From: Mytilisepta virgata
Lineage: Eukaryota; Mollusca; Bivalvia; Mytilida; Mytilidae
NCBI GenBank assembly: GCA_028015205.1
Contig: CM051514.1
Coordinates: forward strand, 30,396,150-30,460,149
DNA length: 64,000 bases
Direction: 5' to 3'
Both the position numbers and the translations under genes were made by a program. Numbering within the stretch: the first letter of the stretch is position 1; each line of letters starts with the position of its first letter. Below are positions 12,694 through 27,600 of this stretch, one piece after another. The notes beneath the pieces are model-generated. The model was not told where the DNA came from. It ran no database searches and saw nothing but the letters and a program-made list of their open reading frames with translations.

Positions 12694-15600
12694 CTGTGTA
12701 ACAAAATATCAAATGTAAAACAACTTGAACAAGAGGCTGCCGAATGACAGCAAACCGGATTTTCCTGCATGGAAATGATGTTTGCAAATCTGGATTCCCA
12801 AACAGGATGAAGTGAAGAAATATAAATGAATTTTTGTAGGGTTTTGTAGGGTTCAGAAATGGAAAGACAAAAATCAATCTTGACCTCCTATTTATAGTAA
12901 GTGACAAATATTGGAATTTCTGAGACTTGAACTGCCTTTTTTCAATTTTTTAGAACCATAACTCCTGAACGGTGAAAGTGAAAATCGTCAATATCGGAAC
13001 GGTGAAAGTGGAAATCGTCAATATCGAACTTGACCTCCATTTTGTCATCCGTAACAACATATTAAAATTTGAAAAGCTTTGGTTGAACAGTTCATAAGTT
13101 ATCACACGGACACCAGTGGGAAAGCCATTTTTCAATCTTTCAAGAACCATAACTCCTGAACGGTGAAAGTGAAAATCGGCAATATCGAACTTGACCTCCA
13201 TTCTGTCATCAGTAACAACATATTAAAATTTGAAAAGCTTTGGTTGAATAGTTCATAAGTTATCACACGGACACCAGTGGGAAAGCCATTTTTCAATCTT
13301 TCAAGAACCATAACTCCTGAACGGTGAAAGTGAAAATCGGCAATATCGAACTTGACCTCCATTCTGTCATCAGTAACAACATATTAAAATTTGAAAAGCT
13401 TTGGTTGAACAGTTCATAAGTTATCAACGGACACCACTGGAAAAGCCATTTTTCAATCTTTCAAGAACCATAACTCTTGAACGGTGAAAGTGAAAATCGT
13501 CAATATCGAACTTGACCTCCATTTTGTCATCAGTAACAACATATTAAAATTTGAAAAGCTTTGGTTGAACAGTTCATAAGTTATCACACGGACACCACTG
13601 GAAAAGTCATTTTTCAATCTTTCAAGAACCATAACTCTTGAAAGGTGAAAGTGAAAATCGTCAATATCGAACTTGACCTCCATTTTGTCATCAGTAACAA
13701 CATATTAAAATATGAAAAGCTTTGGTTGAACAGTTCATAAGATATCACACGGACACCACTGGGAAAGCCATTTTTCAATCTTTCAAGAACCATAACTCCT
13801 GAAGGGTGAAAGTGAAAATCGGCAATATCGAACTTGACCTCCATTTTGTCATCAGTAACAACATATTAAAATTTGAAAAGCTTTGGTTGAACAGTTCATA
13901 AGTTATCACATGGACACCACTGGAAAAGCCATTTTTCAATCTTTCAAGAACCATAACTCTTGAACGGTGAAAGTGAAAATCGTCAATATCGAACTTGACC
14001 TCCATTTTGTCATCAGTAACTACATATTAAAATTTGAAAAGCTTTGGTTGAACAGTTCATAAGTTATTGCATGGACACTGTTTGGCAGCTGCCCGCCCGG
14101 CCGCTCGCCGTACATCACCAAATTAATAACCGATATTTTCCTATGAAAATCCGGTTAAAAATCAAACTTCTCTAATTCTGTTCACATCTCTTGACCCGTT
14201 TGATAAATTCTGATATCACCAGACATTGGTTAAATGCTCGTGAAATTTCCCACCAAAAACGTTTGAAAGACCTCTCAGAGTTTTAAATTAGAATTAGAGA
14301 ACAAGATTCTAAAATTCTTGACACGTTATTAAATTTATCCACTCTCGATAATAAAATTTTCATTCTTTTAAACTTCTTGGACAAGCCTCACAGTTTAAAA
14401 ATGAAAATTTAATTATGTCGAGTTGATAAATTTCATAATCAACAGGTCATCACTGTAGAATATACAGTTTTCACTTTTTATACTAACTAACCAATTAAAT
14501 TGTTGAAAAAAAAACATAATTAAAATATAATTTTTATTCATTTTAAATTATTTTACCACTTAAATGATAACAAAATCTTACTACAAATATTTTGACTTTA
14601 TATTTGCTACATAAAAATTTAACAATAAAAAGAAATCTGTTTCATCTCAACTATTATCTATTCTGACCTCAAGGTCGAGTCATTTGTTCTAAGATAACCA
14701 TAGCTGTGGGTAGAGCCATTTTAATGTTTCTAAAACCCTTTCCTATGAAACAGTTACTTACAGTAATCACCCATAGATACAATTATAGATGATAAGTATG
14801 TATAAACATAAAACAATTGTAAACTTTCATCAAAATATAAATCTTACCCTGTGTGTCGTAACACTTCACAATATTTTTCTTGATGAAGAAAATTGAACAT
14901 GGTACCTTCCAATCCATGTTGAAATTAGTTGCCTCATGCTGAAAATTACATTATATATATAAATACAGTGATCTAATCATTAAATATTGAAACAAGAAGC
15001 CAATTTTTCTGTTATTGTAATATATTAACTTCCATTTTTTTCAAAAACTCTTGAAAAAATTTTATAGTCCCGACAAAAATAAAATCATGCACTTCTCTCA
15101 AATACTCAAAGTATGATTACCAATTGGAGTACATGACCAACAATTCTTTTAATTATCAAACAGGTGTGAATCTATGTGATTAAATATCTATTAAGCTCAT
15201 AATACGATGAACTTTCTAATATTTAAATATGAAATATTGAAAAATTGAAATTAAGCTCAAACAAGCAAAATGAATGTGACATCATAACACAAATTCAGTG
15301 CTGGTTTGAAGTTGAATTTTTCAGGACCACAAAGACAGGAACTACCAAGGTCCTTTTGAGTTAACTTTACTTACCTTTTCAATAGGTGTTATGGAAAAAT
15401 CATTCATCAGATACCACTGCGTACATGTAACACCTTCTTTTCTCTGGTGGTATGTTTCTCCTACAAAGATCTGACTAACTACCGTGTTACCATTTTTCTG
15501 ATCCTTTATATGGCCCACAGTAGCATATAGATCATAATGTTTAACACACGGGTCTTCATACTTTGGTTTGGGTGCCTAAAAAGGATATTAAGCTCCATTG

Positions 15601-18600
15601 AGCTGAGTAAAGCAAAAAATAATGTGTAACAGTTTGTATCCATGAAACTGTAAGAGGAGGTGGGTTACAGAAACAAAACAAATATATCTGGGTTGCCATA
15701 ACCTCAGATGTAACATAATGCTTGTATCATTATTAGTTGGGTTTATTTGAGTTCCTTGAAATTTCTTGTAAACTGGAAAATTTTCGTCCCGTCTTCTTTG
15801 TTTTGTTTTTGCAAATGAATTCAACTTTGCACTGTTTTAAATATGTGATTACCAGTCATTTGATAGGGCTAACATATTAAAATAAATACATGCATCAGAG
15901 GTGGTTTTATTTTCAAGTTTCAACTCTTACCACAAAAAGAGCCAAAATTTCTCGGTTTACAATATATTTTGATGGATGGATGAATAATAGTTTAACATCC
16001 AGTGGCAACAAGGTTCTTATCAGGACGAGAACATGTTATGATAATGAATATGATCTCTGCTTTGTAATAGACCGACACCCTGAGCCGAATTTTTATTGTG
16101 CTAGCTCACGAGGTAACTGTCCACACTTGGACACATTATACTGACTCCGAGTCAACCAATCAATCTTTGCCATTACTCCTAGATGCCGAATACTTGGCGG
16201 AGAAGCAGAAATACAAATTTTTTGTCTTTGATTTGACAACTGGTGTTAACTGGTTAACTGACAATCCTTGTTAATTACAATCAATTAATTCATGTTTGGC
16301 TTTTACATTTGTCATTGCCATTTTGTAATCCACTACAATTTTACTTAACATTTTAAGTCGTTCGGAAGCAAAAAAGAATATATTAAGATCAAATTTTGAA
16401 GTCATTTTTATATCTTACTTCTTCAGGTAATTCTTCAATGTCCACTTTACCATCTGGTCCCAAAATTATCTTTAACCCAAATGGAATCCATACCAAATCT
16501 GGATCTTCATCAGGGTTAACAGCAGGTACGTCTGCTCTCTCACTAAAAATAATAAAAGATATTTTTACACAAAATGAAACCTTCATTACTGTTTGGAGCC
16601 CTTTCCACAATTTCCCACCATACATTCCCAAACTATTAACTAGATTTAAAATCTGGTTATAAACCTCAACTTTAAGTACCAATGTCTCTACATAACGAGG
16701 TACACAAGGAAAAAAATGTCACTTCAAAATACAATTTAAATAGAAAATATTCTACGAGAGCTAAATTCTATTTGGCATTAAGAAGGGTAAAAAAGTAATA
16801 ATTTTTCTTAAAGTACAAATAGGATTGAGAGGTACTTATTCAAAACTAAACTTCCAAACAACCATTTTCAACCGGATTCCATCCTACGGGATGTTGTCTC
16901 ATATCCTTATATTTTCAAATTAAAATGAAACATTACAAGAGATTTTTTGTTTGAATAGATTTCACCCTGGCATAAAATTTACAAGATTTCCATTGTAAAT
17001 TGCTTTTTCTCAGTCTTCTAACTAATACTTGGCTAAATTTAAAGAAAATTCAGAGGACATTTGTTTTATTTCATGGCTTCCATCATCATGTTGTCAAATG
17101 AAAAAAACATACATGTAAATATGAAATTCCATCCTCAAACCTTTTTTTTATCACAGTCCACTTATCCGAGTCAGAATTATGTATCCTGGATCAAACATCC
17201 AGTAACCTAGCGCTTCAGAATTGAGAATAATATTTTAAGACAGTCTTCCAAATTTATACATAAAACTTACTTCATCATATCTGTTTCATGTCTGAACCTG
17301 CAACCTTTCCTTGTACATGCCCTGCCGTAACGACACATTACCGGCATCTGCGATGACACCACTGAGTAAGACTGAGATGATCCTTCTTCTTCTCGTTTCT
17401 GTTTTATTAGCTAAAATGATAAAAATAATTCAATGTAGAAGTAGCACTTTATTTCAGGATTCAGTTGAAACATATCCAGTTGACTATCATTCTCCTAAAC
17501 TCATTTGACTCAAAACTTCAGGCAAGTTGGAATTTTTAAGAAAGTCCCTATGTGGACATAAATAGATATATAGTATTCTATTATATGTTTGTTGAAATTG
17601 ATTGAAATTTCAGGTTTGTTGAAGAAAAATAACAAGGTAACATTTTAATGCAAAATTCTATCTATCTCAATTTATTTATGTCAAAACATATCTTTGGGAA
17701 TACAGCTTTGTAACAGGTGTTACATGTATACTGGCAATTCTGCATATTTCCTGTTATTAAGGACATTTGCTTGTGAAGTTTAGATAAAAATTTTGTAGCT
17801 CCTCTGGAGTATTAATAGGAAATAGATTGGAATGTTTTTGCCCAGTAACCCCTATATCTATTTTCATTTTCTCAAAGAACTTTCAAATGTTCAGTTTGTA
17901 AAATATTTCAAAAATGTAATTACTTCTTCCATACGTTTTAAACGTCTTCCAATATTATTTTCCCAATGTATTTCTTGTGAAAAATCCTGAGAAAAAAAAT
18001 TATCTCACCCAAAATTTGAACTTTTCAGTTGATAATATCTCAAAAACAAGTAAACGAACATATACTTTTTGTTTATAATTTTAAAGCATTTCACATTCCT
18101 TGTAAAAAATGTATAATTTAGGAAAACAATAGTCAGATATACTTTCATATACATGTACTAGTGATTCATGGTACAGTGCACCCATGAAAACCAAAAAATT
18201 AATACCAAACAAAATATTAAGGCCAACGGAAAAAAATGCCTGTTTCCATGCCGACCCAATAAACCCCAATAAGCCTTTTTGATATTTTTCTGTATGCTTT
18301 ATTAAAGTAAACATTTCTTCCATTTATACTTATGTATAACAAGTTCTGATTTCTAGAAAAAAATTTTTGCCTACCTATTAATCCAAAATAGGCATGTCAG
18401 CAGAAATAGAGGTTTGTTTTCTGTTTTTCAAATGCAATTTTAGTAGATATCGTGTTCAAAAATAATTGTAACCTAGCAGTACATGTATACACCGGTACAT
18501 TTCAAAGGTAGACCATTTTAACTTAATGTGTTTTTGGAGAGTATCCCCCCAACAACGAATGTGGAAGAGACATACATATAGTTTGACTGCTGAAATTAAT

Positions 18601-21600
18601 TCAGTCTGATATTGTAGGTGATCATGTGAATCATCGAGCCCAAGAAATCATTTCAAAATAGGTTCAAGTTTCCTTAAGGATTATCGCTGGTCTAATAGGA
18701 AAAAAATAGGATATGAAATAGGTATTTTAGTTTGAGAGAACATATGAATAGTAAACAAATAAACAAGAAAAAAATATAGGTTCATGTGCTCACTTTAGAG
18801 CTATAAGGCCTTGAAAATTTGCAGGAAATGTGTTTTCTATGGATTTTTCATTGTCTTTGCATTGACAACTTCAGTCTCTCAAAAATGTATGCAAAAATAA
18901 AAAGGATTTCATAAAATTTTGCTAAATACCATTTTAAGGTATATATGATTGAATTATAAAAAAAAAAGTGGGGGTTCATGGGCAAAAAATTTCATGTTTA
19001 AGAAATGGATAAAACCCGAGGGTTCCAAAAATCTGACAAAAAGACCAAAACATGACCAGCGAGCATCCTTAAGATGCCCAAAGGCTACAAGCAGCTCTCC
19101 TACGACATTTCCAGTGTATGTATGTTTCACTACAAAATGGTTTCAACTTTGCCAGAGTTGATTTAAAATAACTGAAGATGAATCTCACCATTTGCTGTAT
19201 TTTCCAGAATTCTAAATCTCTGATATTCTCCATACCACAATTAATAGCCAGTATGTCTGGAATATTTTTGATCACCTTAGACTGCATCTAAAAGAGACAA
19301 ACTTTAATAAATGAATTTGCTGAAATCTAATGCATGATAAATATATCATCATCAAAGCAACTTTTCACACCAAAAAATCATTGTTTAAAAGGCTTCTCTA
19401 AAAAAATTCTTGGTAAAAAGTACTAAGTGAGACACTGAATTTGATTAAGAGTTCTTTTCTATTATCAAAATTCTGATTTCAAAATCTGTAATATGTTATA
19501 CTGAAGTGCATATACAGTATAAATGTGTAATTGGAATGGCCAAAAAATCTATTACAGCTCATACATTGTATGTACCCAGTACATGTAATTAAGGAGTCTG
19601 GAGTAAAAATGTCTTTGTGATGAGGATATATATTTCATAAAACTGGTCTTGCACCTGCAAATGCATGATGATTTCAATCTGTTTCTGGCTAGTAACAGTT
19701 TTTTAAGTGCAAACAAAATAGAAACCTACATGTACTTTGCTACTATGGCTGTCACAAGGTATTGAACAAAAATCTAGTGTAGCCTTAAAGTTCAGGGCAA
19801 TCTCCAAAATAATTTTCCTCATAAAAACCTAAATATTTCTCCGGACTATCTACATGTAGCCAAGTAAAGAAATCGTATTAAATAATATTTCACATTGTTG
19901 TCGGTTTTTGAAGATTCACAATAATTTATGAATTTATTACAGACATTTTACATATAAATGATAACTTACATGAGGCTGATATTTTTCACAAGAATTACAC
20001 CACGCCTGTGTGTTCTGTTCAAGTGAAAGACTATGCTTAACAACCTCTGCAAATGTGTACCGTACTGGTGGCTTATTGTGACCTACAATACCAGGAAAAA
20101 ATCATTCTTCGGAAATTCTTTTTCAGTTGGAATTTTATCTTTTAGTTAATAATTTGACTCACATCCATGTATTTGTAAGGGCCATTCCCCTTCAAAACAC
20201 CACAAACTTAATAGCGGCAGACATATATAGTGTTTATTCCCTAAGCACCAAGGGATCATGCACATGTAAATTACTATACCAGAGTTGACAGTACTGTCTG
20301 CCATTGGAGAATTTGATACTTATTCCCTTTGTCTCAAAGAATTATTTTGAAGTCATAATTCTGCTGGCTGGTCATATTTTGGTCTTTTTGTCAGATTTTC
20401 GGAATCCTCGGGTTTTATCCATTTCTTAAACATTAAATTTTTTGCCCATGAACCCCACTTTTTCTTTTATAATTCAATCATATATACCTTGAAATGGTAT
20501 TTGACAAATTTTTATGAAATCCTTTTTATTTTTTCATACATTTTTGAGAGACTAAAGTTGCCAATGCAAAGACAATGAAAAATCCAGAGAAAATCTATTT
20601 CCTGCAAATAGTCAAGGCTTTATAGCTCTAAAATGAGCACATGAACCTATGTTTTTTTCATGGTTATTTGTTTACTATCCATATGTTCTCTCAAACTAAA
20701 ACACCTATTTCAAATCCTATTTATTTCCTATTAGACAAGCAATCATCCTTAAAGAAGTAATTTCTCTACGACCTCATTAGGTCATGTGGAGCTGAATTTT
20801 GTGGTCAAGTAAAGCTGAAGTTTTCTTGTCAATACATCTATGGAAAACTTTGATGACTCCAGAAAAACAAGAACCATACCTGGAGGAGAGCAGTCAGGGT
20901 AGTGTAAATTAACAATCGTTGTATCGGATACTTTTTCCATTTCTTGTCCACAGCGACATCGTAATGTCGTATTTGTCCTCATTCCAAACAAATCAGAAAT
21001 AATTGATCTTTCTTCAAACCTGTTAATAGTAAGAAGAATGTTTTTTATAAATGCATAATTAATAAAAGTTAAAGTATATCTTTTTAAATAACAAATCAAA
21101 TTAAATAAAATTTTACATTTAAGATGGTCAAAACCTTATTCCTCAAAATGCTAAACAAATATTTATTTTATATTTTTTATAGCTATCAATTGATAGGCAA
21201 TTTATACAATGTTTCAAATCTTCTTAATAAAAATTACTACAGAATGATATTGATTAAACCAAATTATCTGTCTAATATGATTTTATTCTTAAACAGAAAT
21301 AAAATTTTTTAAATTATTTTCCAGGGTCCCATTTCATAAACATTCGTACTACTACGATAAGTCATTAGTGTGATCTGATTTTCGGTCTTCAGTATCTTTT
21401 TTCTATTGATGTCATGGAACCAGTCTCTATCATAATCATAAGAATGTTTTCAAAACATGTTCCAGTATAGCATGGGGTACTTTCTCATGTACATCAATCC
21501 AACATTTGTCTTTCACGTTTTTAATTCTTGGATTCTCATGATAAAACTCATATACAATATATAATTTCTACCGATTCAAAGGAAATGGCCAGTTTTTATT

Positions 21601-24600
21601 GGTGGAGGAAGCCTAAACTTTGGTAGGAAAAACTGGCAGTCCCTGCAATTAAGATCGGAGTCAAACACAGCCCACCATAGGTGAGATTCAAACTCACAGT
21701 CTCATTGTTGACAGGCTAGTGATCATTAGTAGTCATGACGAACTAGACCACTCGTTCACCGAGGCCCCCATATTACTATACAAACCTTTGAACATAGTGA
21801 CAAAAGAAATATAATCCCTTGTATTTTCTTACTAAATCTTCATAATATGTCAATTTACTAAACACAATAACTTCATTTCAAGAATATTTAGACTACAGAT
21901 ATTATACTGTCAAACTAGTTCACTGAATTTGTTTTTATTCCACATTTAAATTTCACAAAAATCTCATTTATCTCCCTTTATTTTTTACCAACAATTAGCA
22001 TAAGCTTTATACCTTTCTTCTTCCAAATTGACAGATTGGTCAGGAGACACTGATTCTTTGTCTTTTTCATCATCATCTTCCTTCTTTCCATCTGATTTAT
22101 CATCGTCTGTGGATTCTTTTCCTTTCTTTTTTCCTTTCTTCTTTTTTTTCTTCTTATTTTTGGGTGGTGTTGTATCAACTGCACCAGGTTTATCATCTTT
22201 CTCTGTTTTTTGGTCGTCCAAATCTTCAGGTAATAATTCTTCAAATCTCTTTGGATCTTCTACCAGCACTTTCATACCTGCTTCCTATTACAAACAGTGG
22301 ACCTTGTGTTAATTTGAAATATAAATTTTTTTCATTCAAAATGACGTTGCAATATAACCTGAATCATGAAAAAATTTCTTAAATCCACCATACAGAAAAA
22401 CACAGTGATTTAAACAGAATTATGTCATTTCCTTAAAAAAAAGCCTCGACTTTATCTGGGAAGCAAATTTAAATTGTATCCATCATATTTTTTATACATA
22501 CAGTGTGGACTTGATGAAAAATGAATCGAGACCAGCTCTGTATGAGACGTAACAAATTGATACGACTTTCATTCTCTTCATTCTCCGACAACACCAATCC
22601 TAAAGCAGATGCCTCTGGTATGGTTCTGAAAGCTCGTAGGAAATTTGTTGCTTGACAAGTCTGACCTTTCTGTGAATCTAACATATGGAATAGAAATCCA
22701 AGTTCACAAGACAGACAGAACTCCTTCTTACACAAGTGGTTCAGCAGAGCTACTCGTAAAGGCTCAATGTAGTACAAAATCTACAATAAAAATATAAACA
22801 TCCAATAGTTATTGCTTTACAAATAATTAGAAATAATAGTATTGTTGCTTAGGAAATATCATGAATATCCGCAAAAGATGGATGCATGGATGAATTGTTG
22901 TTTAAAGTCCAGTGGCAGCCAGGTGCATATCAGAACGAGAACATGTATGATAATGAATATGATCCCTGCTTGTACTACACAGACACGGTGAGCAGGATTT
23001 TTAATGTGCTAGCTCACGAGGTAACTGTCCGCAGGAAGACATATCACCCCTATCGGACACATTATACTGACTCTATCACATATCACCCCTATCGGACACA
23101 TTATACTGACTTCATCACATATCACCCCACTGGGACACATTATACTGACTCTATCACATATCACCCCTATCGGACACATTATACTGACTCTATCACATAC
23201 CACCCCTATCGGACACATTATACTGACTCTATCACATATCATCCCTATCGGACACATTATACTGACTCTATCACATACCACCCCTATCGGACACATTATA
23301 CTGACTCTATCACATATCACCCCTATCGGACACATTATACTGACTCTATCAGCATAAGAATACCAAAGTGAAAAAAAAACAGTAGAAAAAGTCCATATAG
23401 TAGAATTTTAGTCTAATTTTCACAAAAAGTTTTAAAACATGCATGTCCATATTACTGCAATACTAGCTGTGTTGACAAGTTTTTATGTTAATTGCCAAGA
23501 TCTGTAATTCTGTAACAAACAGGTAAGTAGGAATAAAATGCCCACTCATCATATACCTAAAAACATGTAGCAAAAACTTATGCTAGCATTTATAAAGTCA
23601 GTACAGCCATACGTGTAATTTTCAATAAATTTTCATGAACTAAAGCAGTGATTCCTCAATAATAAGTCAACCCATACCAAATGTGAACCAAATCTATATC
23701 TGATAAATACATGTAGCACATTAACTGATTTACCTGTAACATACAATTACAATACGCATTTGGAATGCCAGTCTCCAATCCAGCAAAATGTGTTTTGTTG
23801 TAATGTCTGAAATCAAAGTCTTCCAATCCGAGCTTCGAGTATTTCAAATCTACTTTCTGATATCTCTTAGGTACAACTACAAATGGGTCATCGCCTATAA
23901 AATAAACATGTGTATTATATCAACATTTTAAAGATTGACTGTAGAAAATTTACGAACCTACAAACTTCAGACCCCTATAGGAAAACTGTGAATTTCCATC
24001 CATGTTTAGGCTTCATATCAGTGTCCTGTTTCTCAAAAATCGTAGACTATGATTACTGTCAAACTTCGGTAGCTTGAACTCGGATTGCTCGAACACCACT
24101 GATGGCTTGAACCGTTTAGAAAGTCCCGTCAATTTTTCCTTTATTTTCAAGTTGAAAAAGCCCCAGTTTCTCGAACACCGATTTCTCGAAAAGTTGAACA
24201 AAATTTTGGTCCTAACAATTACAAAATAGTGCATTTGATCATTTAAAACTCAAACTCTATAAATAAATGGACAATCTAACAATAACATGTTTAATACGAA
24301 TTGGTGAGTCTGTTAGGTAAATATTTACTGTTCAATGTAATAAATATGTCATGATAACTGTTGACTAGTGGTGAACCTGTTAAATTTTAATTAGGAAATA
24401 TTTCATCCTAATAATCCACTAAACCAACTCGTATACTGATGGTTCTGACAATTTTTCGTACTTGAACAAACTTTGGTAACTCAAACTACCGATAACTCGA
24501 ACATATTTCGACGGTCCCTTGGAGTTCGAGCTTTCTGGTCCTCAGTTTCCCTGTTTCATTGATGTTCTTGAACCAGTCTTGATCACAGCTGCACAAATGT

Positions 24601-27600
24601 TTGTGAGACCATATAGTAGATTTTTGTTTTTCTTAGGATAAAGTACCATAATTACTCTAATTATTGGACACTAAAATACACCTATTTTTTAGGAAAATTG
24701 GAAGATTGTCGAAAAAATAGAGTTTTCGTATTTCCGTCCACATCGTTGTCATTCTTTGACTTCATATGATCGACCTGGTCAATGTACTTTAAGAATATGC
24801 AATCAAAATAATGGTTCATACTTGCGGTATTGTTATTTGATTTTTCTTTCATGATTTATCTTTTTGTACCTTCAAATTAAGTTAATTGAATGTTGAAGAT
24901 GAAAACAGTAGCAAACTTCAAACGACCCGCCATGTTGTTGACTAATATGTAGACATCTCACAAATTATTTTTACCATCTGGATTTGGAGCATCTCACAAA
25001 TGATTTATACAACACATGTTATGTTTGTACACAAGTAGTCTCATCGTCTTTTTAGAACATATTATAACTATTACATTTAAATGTCTTATAAACAATGATA
25101 AGAGGATCTGTTTTGTTAAAACATTATTCATTTCATTTCAAATTTTTTAAATTAATTTCTCTGAGAAACAGGAATACCCAATTCCATTCCGAACTCGTTT
25201 CGGATTTCTTTTCAAAAGTAAACTTCCAGGTAGGAAAAATTCAATAAAATTTACTTAAAAATCGACCTTGTTTCAATCAAATTTATTAAGATAGATAGTT
25301 TAAATGGTTTAGAAAGACGAAATAAACACTCGATGAGGACTGAAAGTAATTAACTTACCTAAGAAGTTAAAATTACTGACTGTCACCACCTGAGAACAAC
25401 AATCGTAACTTTGACAATTTTGAAATCGTCGAAAAAATAGAGTTATTAAAAAATTTAATTTTCCTTGCATTTTCAAAAGTGTCCAATAATTAGGCCATCC
25501 AATAATTAGAGTAATTACGGTATCAAGTTTTTCAAATTTTGAATTTTTTATCGGGAGGATCCTCTAAATATCAGGATGTTTAAACCTGTGGGAGGTAACA
25601 TCAGTCACATAGTTAAAACTAAATAAGCTGAACAGCTCATTATATTAAAGTGTAATGAGTTTATTTCAAATTGATTGAAAACAAAATTCTTCTCAGTACT
25701 TATAATTTAATCCCCACTGTTTTTAATATGTAAATTCCCTTTATAAAAGCAAAGATTAAAGTGTGAAGTCTATCAATAATTTAATACATCTAAAATAATT
25801 ATCAATCATTGTATAAAAAAAACAATCTGTACCACACAATCATAAACATGAAGAAATTACTATATTACAATACTACCAGATTAAAAAGGTGCTTTATTTG
25901 ATTAAACAGAAAAGAGAATTTACGACCAGTAATTCTTACCTCTACCAATAGGTGATTCTGGAATAGCTTTTCCTTTCTTTGAGCCTTTTTTGTCATCACT
26001 CATATTGTAAGGTATTTGATTTACTCCAATTCCACTACCCTGTGGCAATTTAGCATATCCTACATTATGCTGCACTTTCATACTTCTTAGTAATTCATTG
26101 TCAACAGGCATGGGCTTTCTAAAATTAAAAATGGCTAAATTGACCACTTTCCAATTTTAGATTTATTATCTCCCCTGATTTTGTTCTCACTGATATGTCT
26201 TTATAAACCAAAGTCCCTTATACTAAAAGTTTTACACATCTATACAAATAAAGATTTGGATATCTATGATAGGGTTCATCATAAAATAAGAGAAAGACAG
26301 ACTTAGAAATTAACAGAGGTAATAAAATATGAAAAAAAAAAGGGTCAATTCTGTCATAATCTTATATCAATCATGACTTCAGATTAAGGAACAAGAAGAA
26401 ATTGAACTTCAGTTAACATTTCAACAACAATGGATGCCTTCATTAAACTGTATTAGATTTTATCAAATCTCCAATGAGATATTGTTAGAATCAGCAAACA
26501 CCGACAACCATTCACGGAAATGATTTTCCCAGCCAAGAAAAAAAAAAAACGGAAATGCTGTACCGAAACCCATATTGCTATGTGTAATACATAACCATAA
26601 TCGACAAATCTAGATTGCAAAAAACGGAAATCCGTTCAAAAATGGAATAAAATCATCCCTCTGATTCAGAACCCAATCCTGCCGGGCCATGTCCTGACAG
26701 AAACATATTCTTATTCTGTTTTTTCATGTATTACGATATTTTCTACACTGAAAATAGTAGCATAATAATAAATTTTCAATCTGCGAGCTTCAGCAAGTTG
26801 ATAAAATCTAGAATCTAACTACTGACATTTACATTTACAACTAAAGCATGTTGAAAATTTAAAATTTTACTGTGTTCTGTGGAGGAACAGTGAATTGCTT
26901 AAAAAAGATTTGACAGAAGAAGAATCTTCCTCAGTGTACTTTTTGTAACTCAAAAAGGATAAATAATTTGAGTAAGATTTTACTTCTAAAGCTGTCAAAA
27001 TGACTTTTTCATCAAATTACACATTCAATTTTACATTATCATTGAATTCACAAAAAAATTATAGGTGTCAATTGAAAAATCACTAAAAAATTATAGATGT
27101 CAATTGAAAAATCACCAAAATATGATAGGTGTCAAATGAAAAATCACCAAAAAATTAAAGGTGTCAAATGAAAAATCACCAAAAAATTATAGGTGTAAAA
27201 TGAAAAATCACCAAAAAATTATAGGTGTCAAATGAAAAATCACCAAAAAATTAAAGGTGTCAAATGAAAAATCACCAAAAAATTATAGGTGTCAAATGAA
27301 AAATCACCAAAAAATTATAGGTGTAAAATGAAAAATCACCAAAAAATTAAAGGTGTCAAATAAAAAATCACCCAAAAATTATAGGTGTCAAATGAAAAAT
27401 AATCAAAAAATTATATGTGTCAGATGAAAAATCATATGAAGTGTGAATGCACCTATGACAGCATCCAGTCCTACATATGCTATAGTTACCTGTAGACATT
27501 CTGCATTAAAGGATCTGGCCAATCAGATAACAGTTTTCCATTTGGAGGATAAAACATTGGAATCATTGAATACGGTGTAATGTCATCATTTATATGCATA

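Noticed and set aside
12694..12907. Longer open frame extending upstream of PAN2 exon 22
   Set aside because: A consensus acceptor (TTACACAG) at 12694 and the PAN2 alignment end the exon at 12693. The extension is intron and element DNA.
12950..14005. Series of 76-codon open frames with nearly the same peptide (MEVKFDI..FHFHRSG), also at 48651-49224
   Set aside because: They recur every 161 bp because the DNA is a tandem repeat. The period is not a multiple of three, each frame ends at a repeat-borne stop, and no start or domain is conserved beyond the repeat.
22886..23371. 161-codon frame with [13 protein letters not shown] repeats
   Set aside because: It is a 39 bp minisatellite in a SINE. 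A 13-codon period keeps any frame open.
23040..27437. Possible CRISPR-like arrays (39 bp and 32 bp repeats)
   Set aside because: Units are directly adjacent with no spacers, and the window is eukaryotic.
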